Source: Anaerolineaceae bacterium
GTDB taxonomy: Bacteria > Chloroflexota > Anaerolineae > Anaerolineales > Anaerolineaceae
Direction: 5' to 3'
Assembly: GCA_011620465.1 (NCBI GenBank)
Contig: WOZC01000053.1
Span: 1 to 6,063 of the forward strand
Length of the DNA stretch: 6,063 nucleotides
Shown in pieces: positions 1 to 4,723 of this stretch. Every line of letters begins with the position of its first letter. The stretch's first letter is position 1. A program made the position numbers and the translations under genes. The notes beneath the pieces were generated by a model. That model saw only the letters and a program-made list of their open reading frames with translations, was not told the origin of the DNA and made no database searches.

Positions 1-17
1 GAAATCCGTAAGATTGG

Positions 18-317
18 TTACTTCGTGCTGTCGTCCAACAATCCGCGGGCTTCGGATTTGAGCTTGTCCCAACCGTGTTGGGCTTGATCGCAAATACTTT
101 CCCAGGAATCGTCGATGCCAAGGGCGTAACTGTCGATAAACTGGCGACCACGATCAAGCCAGTCCTCCATTTCTCGTTTTCTGGCAGGCCAGTCGAGCTG
201 TACAGGTTTATTCAGGGCGAGCATTTCAACTCTCCGTTTTTCAATTTCAGATCTGATTGAGATATATTCTGCTTCGGTTCGTTCACACCAAAGATATCTT
301 TTTTGATTTGTGGTCAT
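18..317 (-). CDS. Small charged hypothetical protein, 99 aa
   Basis: Function not recognised. The product is 99 residues, highly charged, with no signal peptide, membrane segment or metal-binding cluster, so it is probably cytoplasmic and largely helical. The N-terminal half (about 12-35) is rich in Glu, Arg and Ile in a coiled-coil-like pattern. The C-terminal third has two tryptophans 11 residues apart (W72 in DSWESI, W83 in HGWDKL) on amphipathic helices. This recalls the W-containing tail of the coiled-coil sll1863-type stress proteins, but that is a weak impression and the rest does not match well. The start at 317 (MTTNQ) is preferred over the upstream in-frame ATG at 380 because GAGAGG lies 6 nt before it. 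The longer reading would run through the likely promoter. It is separated from the flavocytochrome gene by a strong terminator, so it is probably its own transcription unit. The stop is TAA at 18-20. Confidence 0.75.
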   Translation of the reverse strand: MTTNQKRYLWCERTEAEYISIRSEIEKRRVEMLALNKPVQLDWPARKREMEDWLDRGRQFIDSYALGIDDSWESICDQAQHGWDKLKSEARGLLDDSTK

Positions 318-323
318 GGTAAT

Positions 324-329
324 CCTCTC
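324..329 (-). promoter_or_regulatory. Ribosome binding site deciding the start at 317
   Basis: On the minus strand GAGAGG lies 6 nt before the ATG at 317. No comparable site precedes the ATG at 380. This supports a 99-residue rather than a 120-residue product. Confidence 0.65.
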
Positions 330-356
330 ATTCAATATTGACGGCTTTGAGAGTTT

Positions 357-365
357 AGCATAGCA
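357..365 (-). promoter_or_regulatory. Possible extended -10 promoter of the 99-aa gene
   Basis: Read on the minus strand, TGCTATGCT matches the extended -10 form TGnTATnnT. It lies about 40 nt before the chosen ATG, which would give a leader of roughly 33 nt. No convincing -35 hexamer is seen at 16-18 bp. The call rests on motif match and position only. Confidence 0.35.
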
Positions 366-414
366 CGATCGCTTATACAACTATAAATCAATGTAGAATG
401 TGTTTTGAGGAATC

Positions 415-445
415 AAAAAGCCGGGTTGATACAACCCGGCTTTTT
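415..445 (-). terminator. Intrinsic terminator of the cytochrome/flavocytochrome operon
   Basis: GCCGGGTTG (420-428) and CAACCCGGC (432-440) pair perfectly around a 3-nt loop. The stem is extended to 14 bp by A5 (415-419) and T5 (441-445). On the minus strand the GC-rich stem is followed by TTTTT, 17 nt past the stop codon of the flavocytochrome gene. The structure is symmetric and could act in both directions, but no plus-strand gene runs into it. The same stem core recurs at 3517-3546 and 3563-3607. Confidence 0.9.
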
Positions 446-462
446 ATAAACTGGTAAAAATT

Positions 463-1779
463 TTACGCCATTGTGTAGTCTTCTTCGTGGACCTGGGAGT
501 CAGAGATCTCCATGGCGGCGAAGTGCTTTTCAACTGCTCTCAACATCGGGGCTGGACCGCAGACAAAGTAAAACAGATCTTTGTAGTTCTGGGGCAGGTG
601 TTCGAGCATGATTTCTTTGGTAATGTACCCTCTGTGTGGATAATCTTCAGATTTTGGCATTTCCAAAACCTGCACAAAAACGAGGTTGAGTTTGGATTTC
701 AGCTGCTCAAATTCATGCGCATAGACGGCCGTATCCTCGTTGTAATCGCCATAGAAAACATAGGTGGGGCGTTTGTCACCGCGGTCTGCCAGGGTGTTGA
801 GGATACTCATCACAGGGGCCAAACCGATACCACCGGCGATCAAGACTAAACCTTTTTGCATGCGGGGGTCGTTCAGGTTGAAAGTTCCATAGGGACCATC
901 AACATAAACGCGCTGACCTTTTTGCAGGTTGGGGATGGTGGAGGTGAAATCGCCCAGGTTCTTGATCGAAAAGCGGATGGCACCACCAGCTTCAGAGCTG
1001 CCGGAATAGGAGAAAGGATTGCGGCTGAGCACGAAGGGTGAAGGATTTGTGCTGATCCAGGCAACCTGACCGGCTTCGAAGGGTACGCCATCATGTCCGT
1101 CTGGAACCAGGGTGAGGCTGTAGGTATCAGCGGATTCACTCACCACGGATTCAACCATGTAAGGTTTCTGACCAATTCGAATGGGTCGAATGATGCGGAT
1201 ATAAGCAAAGGCAACCACCCAAACGGCAATTTCGAAGATCCAGACCGCCTTCATCAAAGGATGGCTGGTGTAATAGCCTACTTTGAAAAGGTGGACCATA
1301 CCGAAAACCAGGATAATTATGGTCAGAATATCGTGAATCAGAAGCCAGTAACGGTAATCCAATTTGAACGACTGGCGCAGTACAGATGTAATGGCGATAA
1401 GCAACAGTCCGAACAGACCGATCGAGCCAGCGGCGATCATCCAGGGTGCTTTAAAAATGTTCAAAAAGCTGGCGATGACCGGATTTTGGAAGCTGAGCAG
1501 CATAAAGTGCGAGATGATCAGCAAGATGGATAAGAGTGAGATCCAATGGTGATTTTTGTAGACTTTGTCCATGTCCAGTGCGTCTGCCAGCCAATGGAAG
1601 CGACTGATGGAAATCAGTTGAATTCCAGCCAGCGCCATGCCGAGAAAGCCGAGCAGGACGGCGACATCACGGATGACTTCCCCACGGAGATAGCCTGAAA
1701 CAAGCATGGCTACAGCGGGAAGAAGCACCAGCGCAAAGTAGATTATGTAGAAAAGTTTTCTTTTATTTGATGGGCTCAT
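463..1779 (-). CDS. Ferric-reductase/NOX-like membrane flavocytochrome b with FAD/NAD(P)H domain
   Basis: Predicted to move electrons from cytoplasmic NAD(P)H via FAD and two b-type haems to an acceptor on the outer membrane face. Of 438 residues, the first ~200 form about six membrane helices (near 9-29, 37-56, 78-96, 110-133, 145-168, 175-197). They carry the bis-histidine pattern of the ferric reductase transmembrane family: H77 or H78 with H91 in one helix, H149 with H163 in another (spacing about 13 in each). Residues 205-438 form a ferredoxin-NADP reductase-type module: FAD motif RNPFSYS (253-259), GPYG (295-298), nucleotide-binding GGIGLAP (316-322) and CGP (408-410). There is no C-terminal 2Fe-2S cluster, unlike phenol-hydroxylase-type reductases. 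It is the second gene of an operon, 39 nt after the pentahaem cytochrome, and has AGAAGG 8 nt before its ATG. The electron acceptor (cytochrome, Fe(III), oxygen or other) cannot be decided from sequence; the co-transcribed cytochrome is the best candidate. Confidence 0.9.
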   Translation of the reverse strand: MSPSNKRKLFYIIYFALVLLPAVAMLVSGYLRGEVIRDVAVLLGFLGMALAGIQLISISRFHWLADALDMDKVYKNHHWISLLSILLIISHFMLLSFQNPVIASFLNIFKAPWMIAAGSIGLFGLLLIAITSVLRQSFKLDYRYWLLIHDILTIIILVFGMVHLFKVGYYTSHPLMKAVWIFEIAVWVVAFAYIRIIRPIRIGQKPYMVESVVSESADTYSLTLVPDGHDGVPFEAGQVAWISTNPSPFVLSRNPFSYSGSSEAGGAIRFSIKNLGDFTSTIPNLQKGQRVYVDGPYGTFNLNDPRMQKGLVLIAGGIGLAPVMSILNTLADRGDKRPTYVFYGDYNEDTAVYAHEFEQLKSKLNLVFVQVLEMPKSEDYPHRGYITKEIMLEHLPQNYKDLFYFVCGPAPMLRAVEKHFAAMEISDSQVHEEDYTMA

Positions 1780-1787
1780 GAGGTTTG

Positions 1788-1793
1788 CCTTCT
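1788..1793 (-). promoter_or_regulatory. Ribosome binding site of the flavocytochrome gene
   Basis: AGAAGG on the minus strand lies 8 nt before the ATG at 1779, inside the 39-nt gap after the cytochrome stop codon. The gap contains no terminator, which supports co-transcription. Confidence 0.6.
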
Positions 1794-1818
1794 TGTTTCC
1801 AGATTAGGAGACCAGACC

Positions 1819-2946
1819 CTAAGGTCGGGTCAGACCCTGGGTGGTCACACCACTGACAGAGGAAAGGTCCTCAATGGAGTCAAACATCAGCTGAAGAACG
1901 TACTTGGCGTTGTGCAGGTAAGCCGCGGGTTCTTTTTGGACGAACATGTAGTTAAAGGAGGCTTTTAGCATGCGGGGAGTGAAGGTGGCATACTTGTTGG
2001 GGAAGATGCCTTCGCTCTCGTCAATCATGCCATCTTTGTTGGTATCGATGAAACCATACGGATAGGAATCGAGTTTGAAGCCGAAACCAGTTTCGGTGGT
2101 AGCCAATGAGTACTTGTTCAGGGCATCAGCGAGAATGACTTTCACGCCTTCAATTTCATCATAAACGGGTTCTACAGTTCCGTCGCCGTCATAATCGACC
2201 TTGGACATGTTGACAGTGCGATAGTCTGCGAAACCAGAAACGTTAGCGTGACAGGTAGAGCACAGGCTGGCATCAGAATTGGGGATTTCCCGGGTGTGCA
2301 GCGAGTGAGGATCATGACATTCCGTGCAGGAATTGACGGTATCGGCGTGTTGGAAAGTGCCTACGTAGGTTTTGCCTTCGTATTGGTAGCCAACGCCAGC
2401 TTCCGCGCCTGCGTGGACAGCGGCAGCATGGAAATAATGCGGATTGATCAGGCTGGAATCGGGGATAGGAGTATCAGCTTCTTTACCGGCAGTGGCAGCC
2501 TCAACATTCGTTCCGGCAGACATGGCACCATGGCAGGACATACAAGCCGAATTTTCTCCGGTTCCGGTCACTTCTTTCCCAGAGGGGAAGGTGACCGAGT
2601 CAAGCGCGTGGGCTGCATCGTTATGGCAGGCGGTACAGTTGATCGGATCGTTTATCTGTCCAGCCATATCTACTTTGCCAGCTTCAGAACCATCGGCGCC
2701 GATGAGATCCCGGAAACCAGAGCTGCTGTGGCAGCGTGCGCAAGCAACAGGCACTTCAGCTGGATCGTCTTCATTCCAGTGGGTGAAGGCTACAGATTCA
2801 GCATCAGCATGACCAGAATTCCAGTACTTGGTGGTAACTTCCTGGATGGGTTCCGCCTGGACAGCTTGTTGGGAGGTGTAAAACATCCATCCAGCAAGCA
2901 AGGCAACAATAAGAACTAGTACTACTACAAAATTTCGTTGATTCAT
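1819..2946 (-). CDS. Exported pentahaem c-type cytochrome with EF-hand-like C-terminal domain
   Basis: An electron carrier on the outer face of the membrane. The 375-residue product starts with a signal peptide or anchor (hydrophobic 6-20, possible cleavage after A31 in VQA). There is no lipobox cysteine. Five CXXCH haem sites lie at 69-73, 104-108, 135-139, 207-211 and 229-233. Ten further histidines (H46, H56, H113, H170, H173, H178, H200, H214, H217, H345) are enough for bis-His ligation of all five haems. The haem-free C-terminal part (about 235-375) has a canonical calcium loop at 301-312 (D301, N303, D305, G306, I308, E312) and a degenerate one at 251-262 (D251, D253, D255, G256). It then has TPRMLKASFNY and AAYLHNAKYV blocks, which I recall as recurring in environmental multihaem cytochromes. 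GGAGAG lies 5 nt before the ATG. It is the first gene of an operon with the flavocytochrome. The physiological acceptor is unknown. Confidence 0.9.
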   Translation of the reverse strand: MNQRNFVVVLVLIVALLAGWMFYTSQQAVQAEPIQEVTTKYWNSGHADAESVAFTHWNEDDPAEVPVACARCHSSSGFRDLIGADGSEAGKVDMAGQINDPINCTACHNDAAHALDSVTFPSGKEVTGTGENSACMSCHGAMSAGTNVEAATAGKEADTPIPDSSLINPHYFHAAAVHAGAEAGVGYQYEGKTYVGTFQHADTVNSCTECHDPHSLHTREIPNSDASLCSTCHANVSGFADYRTVNMSKVDYDGDGTVEPVYDEIEGVKVILADALNKYSLATTETGFGFKLDSYPYGFIDTNKDGMIDESEGIFPNKYATFTPRMLKASFNYMFVQKEPAAYLHNAKYVLQLMFDSIEDLSSVSGVTTQGLTRP

Positions 2947-2951
2947 AGCTA

Positions 2952-2957
2952 CTCTCC
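2952..2957 (-). promoter_or_regulatory. Ribosome binding site of the pentahaem cytochrome gene
   Basis: GGAGAG on the minus strand lies 5 nt before the ATG at 2946, which fixes the start just ahead of the hydrophobic signal segment. Confidence 0.7.
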
Positions 2958-2987
2958 ATTATATTGGGATGAAATTTGACTAAAAGA

Positions 2988-3015
2988 ATTATAAGCCTTG
3001 TGAATTTGGTGTCAA
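2988..3015 (-). promoter_or_regulatory. Near-consensus sigma-70-type promoter of the cytochrome operon
   Basis: On the minus strand a perfect TTGACA (3010-3015) and a perfect TATAAT (2988-2993) are separated by 16 bp. Transcription would begin near 2981, giving a leader of roughly 35 nt before the ATG at 2946. Both hexamers match the housekeeping consensus fully and only the spacer is 1 bp short of the optimum. This predicts strong basal expression. A second TATAAT at 2958-2963 abuts the ribosome binding site and is too close to the start to be the main promoter. Confidence 0.8.
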
Positions 3016-3016
3016 T

Positions 3017-3084
3017 CCCAAAAGACAAACCCAAAAGATAAAACCCAAGAGACAAACCCAAAAGACAAAAATCAAGAGACAAAA
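3017..3084. repeat. Five degenerate tandem repeats of 13-14 bp upstream of the promoter
   Basis: The unit is CCCAAAAGACAAA with small variations. Copies lie at 3017-3029, 3030-3043, 3044-3056, 3057-3070 and 3071-3084. Changes are A to G at the sixth base (copies 3 and 5), C to T in copy 2, an extra A in copies 2, 4 and 5, and ATC for CCC in copy 5. The array begins 1 bp upstream of the -35 element of the cytochrome promoter, so on the transcribed strand it is a T-rich TTTGTCTTTTGGG series covering about -36 to -103. It could bind a regulator, act as an upstream element, or be a minisatellite. Confidence 0.85.
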
Positions 3085-3156
3085 CGCTCCATCGATGAGT
3101 TTTGGAAAAAGTCACTTTGTTTTCGAATTGAACACTCAATTATGAGTAATAAATTC

Positions 3157-3205
3157 AATGCGAGATGCCTAGCTCGTTAAAAATGTAATGAGCCTCGCAT
3201 TTTTT
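3157..3205 (+). terminator. Plus-strand hairpin with T-run, no plus-strand gene upstream
   Basis: The outer stem AATGCGAG (3157-3164) pairs with CTCGCATT (3194-3201). The inner stem GCTCGTTA (3172-3179) pairs with TAATGAGC (3186-3193) through one G-U pair, with a 6-nt loop. The seven bases 3165-3171 bulge out on the 5' side. T5 at 3201-3205 follows, so the form is that of a rho-independent terminator on the plus strand. On the minus strand no T-run follows. Nothing coding on the plus strand precedes it, so it may end an antisense or small RNA, or be a repeat relic. Confidence 0.55.
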
Positions 3206-3244
3206 AGGATTGTGTCGTCTTGAATTTGGTGCATCAAATCCTAT

Positions 3245-3265
3245 GCAATGACGCTCAGGATGACA
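3245..3265. repeat. Possible end of a dispersed repeat element
   Basis: GCAATGACGCTCAGGATGAC resembles the end of the widespread GCAATGAC-type intergenic repeats remembered from many bacterial genomes. The match is by eye and from memory. No second full copy exists in the window. Confidence 0.3.
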
Positions 3266-3305
3266 AATAGGCTGCTGGACGAAGTGACACGAAGATAACT
3301 GCGTA

Positions 3306-3336
3306 GGGGAGTGGGGGGATAAGAGGGTAGGTCGGG
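3306..3336 (+). other. G-quadruplex motif
   Basis: Four G-runs on the plus strand (3306-3309, 3313-3318, 3325-3327, 3334-3336) are separated by loops of 3, 6 and 6 nt. This fits the usual G3+ with 1-7 nt loop rule. It lies in the gene-free region downstream of the ferritin operon. Whether it folds in vivo is unknown. Confidence 0.55.
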
Positions 3337-3364
3337 TAAGACAAGGCGGAAAGAGATGAGATTA

Positions 3365-3431
3365 GGGTAGGTCTACCCAAGGGCGGGTTCCAAGCTCCTG
3401 TGGAAAGATCCCAGGACCGCGCCCTGCCTAC
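3365..3431. repeat. Structured imperfect inverted-repeat block
   Basis: A short palindrome GGGTAG-GT-CTACCC lies at 3365-3378. Overlapping it, a larger fold is possible: GTAGG (3368-3372) with CCTAC (3427-3431) and AGGGCG (3380-3385) with CGCCCT (3420-3425), plus an inner TTCC/GGAA pair. A direct repeat of AGGGTAGGTC occurs 40 bp apart (3324-3333 and 3364-3373). There is no T-run, so it is not a terminator. It may be a small repeat element or a structured RNA. Confidence 0.4.
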
Positions 3432-3448
3432 GATCATTGCTGTAATCC

Positions 3449-3481
3449 GTCCTCGCGAGGAGCGAAGAGGCGTGGCAATCT
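3449..3481 (+). repeat. Fragment resembling a dispersed GCGAGGAGCGAAG-type repeat
   Basis: The segment contains GCGAGGAGCGAAG followed by GGCAATCT. This is the arrangement of the common intergenic repeat that reads GTCATTGCGAGGAGCGAAG... GCAATCT in many bacterial genomes (recognised from memory). It includes a perfect 12-bp palindrome, TCCTCGCGAGGA, at 3450-3461. It probably marks a degenerate mobile or repetitive element. Confidence 0.45.
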
Positions 3482-3516
3482 GCAATTTAGCAAGAAAAAT
3501 TTCGGCAAATGGCAAT

Positions 3517-3546
3517 AAAAAGCCGGGTTCAAATACAGAACCCGGC
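3517..3546 (-). terminator. Second (distal) intrinsic terminator after the bacterioferritin operon
   Basis: GCCGGGTTC (3522-3530) pairs perfectly with GAACCCGGC (3538-3546) over a 7-nt loop. On the minus strand TTTTT follows (3517-3521). It lies about 85 nt past the stop of the last ferritin gene, behind another terminator, and would catch read-through. Confidence 0.85.
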
Positions 3547-3562
3547 CTACAAAAGACGACCG

Positions 3563-3607
3563 AAAAAGCCGAGTTGAACCCTAACCAGGGCAGGTGCGCA
3601 ACCCGGC
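3563..3607 (-). terminator. First (proximal) terminator after the bacterioferritin operon
   Basis: AACCCGGC (3600-3607) pairs with GCCGAGTT (3568-3575) with one G-U pair on the minus strand, and TTTTT follows (3563-3567). The 24-nt interior contains a small CCCT/AGGG hairpin. It begins 22 nt past the ferritin stop codon and is less perfect than the distal copy at 3517-3546. Confidence 0.7.
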
Positions 3608-3629
3608 CTAATACAAACCACAAACCGAT

Positions 3630-4094
3630 TTACTTGATCGTGGTCAGGTAATAGGGCAAGCCCATCTGCTCGATCTGATCCAGTTGCTCTTCGAAGTAGT
3701 CGATGTGATCTTCTTCCTGTTCCAGGATGTCTTCCAACAGCTGCTTGCTGCCGTTGTCTTTTTCTTCTACCATCACTTTAATTGCGGCGTTGTAACTGTT
3801 GATACCGCCCTGTTCCAGGACGCGATCATTCTCCAGCATGCTGGGCAGGTCTGTGCCGATGTTTATGTTATTCATCTCGGTGACGATCGGTTTTCCTTCC
3901 AGGAACAAAATCCGGGCGATCAGCTCTTCAGCGTGTTTCATTTCATCGATCGAGGTTTTTTGTTCCTTCTTGCCATAAGTTTCATAGCCCCAGTTTTCCG
4001 CCATTTCGGCGTGGACCATGTATTGGTTGATGGCGGTCAATTCTTCTTTTAGGAGACCGTTCAGAGTTGCGATAACTTTTTCGTTGGTTTTCAT
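3630..4094 (-). CDS. bfr: Bacterioferritin, second gene of tandem pair
   Basis: A subunit of the 24-mer cytoplasmic iron-storage cage, which oxidises Fe(II) at a di-iron ferroxidase centre and deposits it as ferric mineral. The 154 residues match the family's usual length and numbering. The ferroxidase ligands E18, E51, H54, E94, E127 and H130 are all present, as are the conserved Y25 and M52, the residue that ligates haem b between subunits (in DEMKHAE, 50-56). The start is supported by AAGGTG 5 nt before the ATG. The gene lies 9 nt after the stop of its paralogue, and its ribosome binding site overlaps that stop codon, so translation is probably coupled. Two terminators follow. Compared with the upstream copy it differs mainly in the 40-50 and 105-127 segments and ends TTIK. 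No key residue is lost. Confidence 0.95.
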   Translation of the reverse strand: MKTNEKVIATLNGLLKEELTAINQYMVHAEMAENWGYETYGKKEQKTSIDEMKHAEELIARILFLEGKPIVTEMNNINIGTDLPSMLENDRVLEQGGINSYNAAIKVMVEEKDNGSKQLLEDILEQEEDHIDYFEEQLDQIEQMGLPYYLTTIK

Positions 4095-4103
4095 GATTTC
4101 ACC

Positions 4104-4574
4104 TTATTCCTTTGTGATAGTCGTCAGGTAACTTTCGATGCCCATCTGCGCGATTTGGTCAAGCTGACCTTCGATGTAATCGAGATGAGCTTCTTCGTCT
4201 TTGAGGATCGCATCGAGGAACTTCTTGGTTCCGTTGTCGGCTGAGTCAGCTGCCAGTTGGACGGCTTTGTTGTATTCGAGGATCGCGCCCTGCTCGGCTT
4301 TGCGGTCGTTTTCGAACATGGCGACGACGCCGTCACCGATGTGGATCGGGTTGAGCTTGGTAACGATAGGGGTGCCTTCGAGGAACAAAATGCGGGCAAT
4401 CAGGTGCTCTGCGTGCTTCATTTCGGTGATTGCGCGTTCTTCGATCAGCTCGTGCAAGGCTTCATAACCCCAGTTGGCGCACATTTCAGCGTGCACAAAA
4501 TATTGGTTGATTGCAGTCAATTCATCCCTCAATAGGAAATTCAGACTGTCGATAATTTCTGGTTTACCTTTCAT
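4104..4574 (-). CDS. bfr: Bacterioferritin, first gene of tandem pair
   Basis: Same family and role as the neighbouring gene: iron oxidation and storage in a cytoplasmic ferritin cage. The 156 residues keep E18, Y25, E51, M52, H54, E94, E127 and H130, so both the di-iron site and the haem ligand are intact. The blocks ELTAINQY (18-25), EMKHAE (51-56), ARILFLEG (60-67) and YLTTIT (149-154) are shared with the second copy, which points to duplication followed by divergence. The start is well supported by AAAGGAG 5 nt upstream. It is the promoter-proximal gene of the pair and diverges from the acyltransferase gene. The two products could form mixed cages or be used under different conditions; sequence alone does not say. 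Confidence 0.95.
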   Translation of the reverse strand: MKGKPEIIDSLNFLLRDELTAINQYFVHAEMCANWGYEALHELIEERAITEMKHAEHLIARILFLEGTPIVTKLNPIHIGDGVVAMFENDRKAEQGAILEYNKAVQLAADSADNGTKKFLDAILKDEEAHLDYIEGQLDQIAQMGIESYLTTITKE

Positions 4575-4579
4575 AGTTA

Positions 4580-4586
4580 CTCCTTT
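4580..4586 (-). promoter_or_regulatory. Strong ribosome binding site of the first bacterioferritin gene
   Basis: AAAGGAG on the minus strand lies 5 nt before the ATG at 4574. It is the strongest such site in the window and suggests abundant product. Confidence 0.75.
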
Positions 4587-4611
4587 TTGAATTGGTTGTG
4601 TTTACCTCTTA

Positions 4612-4617
4612 ATTGTA
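4612..4617 (-). promoter_or_regulatory. Possible -10 element of the bacterioferritin operon
   Basis: TACAAT on the minus strand, five of six bases matching TATAAT, lies 37 nt before the ATG at 4574. No good -35 hexamer is present at 16-18 bp, so the promoter may be activator-dependent or misplaced. No Fur-box-like sequence was seen by eye. Confidence 0.35.
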
Positions 4618-4638
4618 CCCCATTGAAGCATTTTTGCG

Positions 4639-4670
4639 TGCAGGTCGCTGCAACCCGGAAGTGCGCGCAC
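4639..4670. promoter_or_regulatory. Palindromes in the divergent intergenic region
   Basis: TGCAG (4639-4643) and CTGCA (4648-4652) form an inverted repeat with a 4-nt centre. A perfect 10-bp palindrome, GTGCGCGCAC, follows at 4661-4670. They lie upstream of the possible ferritin -10 element, in a place suited to regulator binding. The binding protein cannot be named. Confidence 0.3.
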
Positions 4671-4723
4671 CCTTGCTGTTTTTCTCTTTTCGTAACTAAT
4701 TTCTTGTGCATTTGTTAACTATC

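Larger units (their letters stand above)
2947..3629. other. Gene-free, repeat- and structure-rich intergenic region
   Basis: No credible protein gene is seen in these 683 bp. The open frames that cross it run through tandem repeats and terminators and have no family-like sequence. From left to right it holds the cytochrome ribosome binding site and promoter, five tandem repeats, a plus-strand hairpin with T-run, a repeat-like GCAATGACGCTCAGGATGAC segment, a G-quadruplex motif, a structured inverted-repeat block with two palindromes, and two minus-strand terminators. Most of it looks like accumulated small repeat elements between two leftward operons. Confidence 0.7.

Noticed and set aside
1813..1838. 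8-bp direct repeat CAGACCCT across the cytochrome stop codon
   Set aside because: It is short, has no further structure and is expected by chance at this scale.
2248..2919. Long plus-strand open frame (223 aa) opposite the cytochrome gene
   Set aside because: It is antisense to a gene with five CXXCH motifs, a signal peptide and a good promoter. Its own translation has no family-like sequence.
3017..3084. CRISPR array
   Set aside because: Units of 13-14 bp with no spacers and no cas genes nearby; this is a simple tandem repeat.
2804..3139. Minus-strand open frame with repeated LGLSLGFYLLGLS-type residues
   Set aside because: The apparent peptide repeat is only the translation of the 13-14 bp DNA repeats. 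The frame crosses the cytochrome promoter and overlaps the cytochrome gene in another frame.
3001..3231. Repeated TGAATTTGGTG at 3001-3011 and 3221-3231
   Set aside because: An 11-bp match in AT-rich DNA is not clearly above chance. The second copy lacks the -10 and -35 elements that flank the first.
3255..3623. Minus-strand open frame of 122 aa in the intergenic region
   Set aside because: It runs through both ferritin terminators and the G-rich block. There is no ribosome binding site or recognisable protein character.
3400..3651. Plus-strand open frame of 83 aa
   Set aside because: It spans both minus-strand terminators and the dispersed-repeat fragment and ends inside the ferritin gene. 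No start signal is seen.
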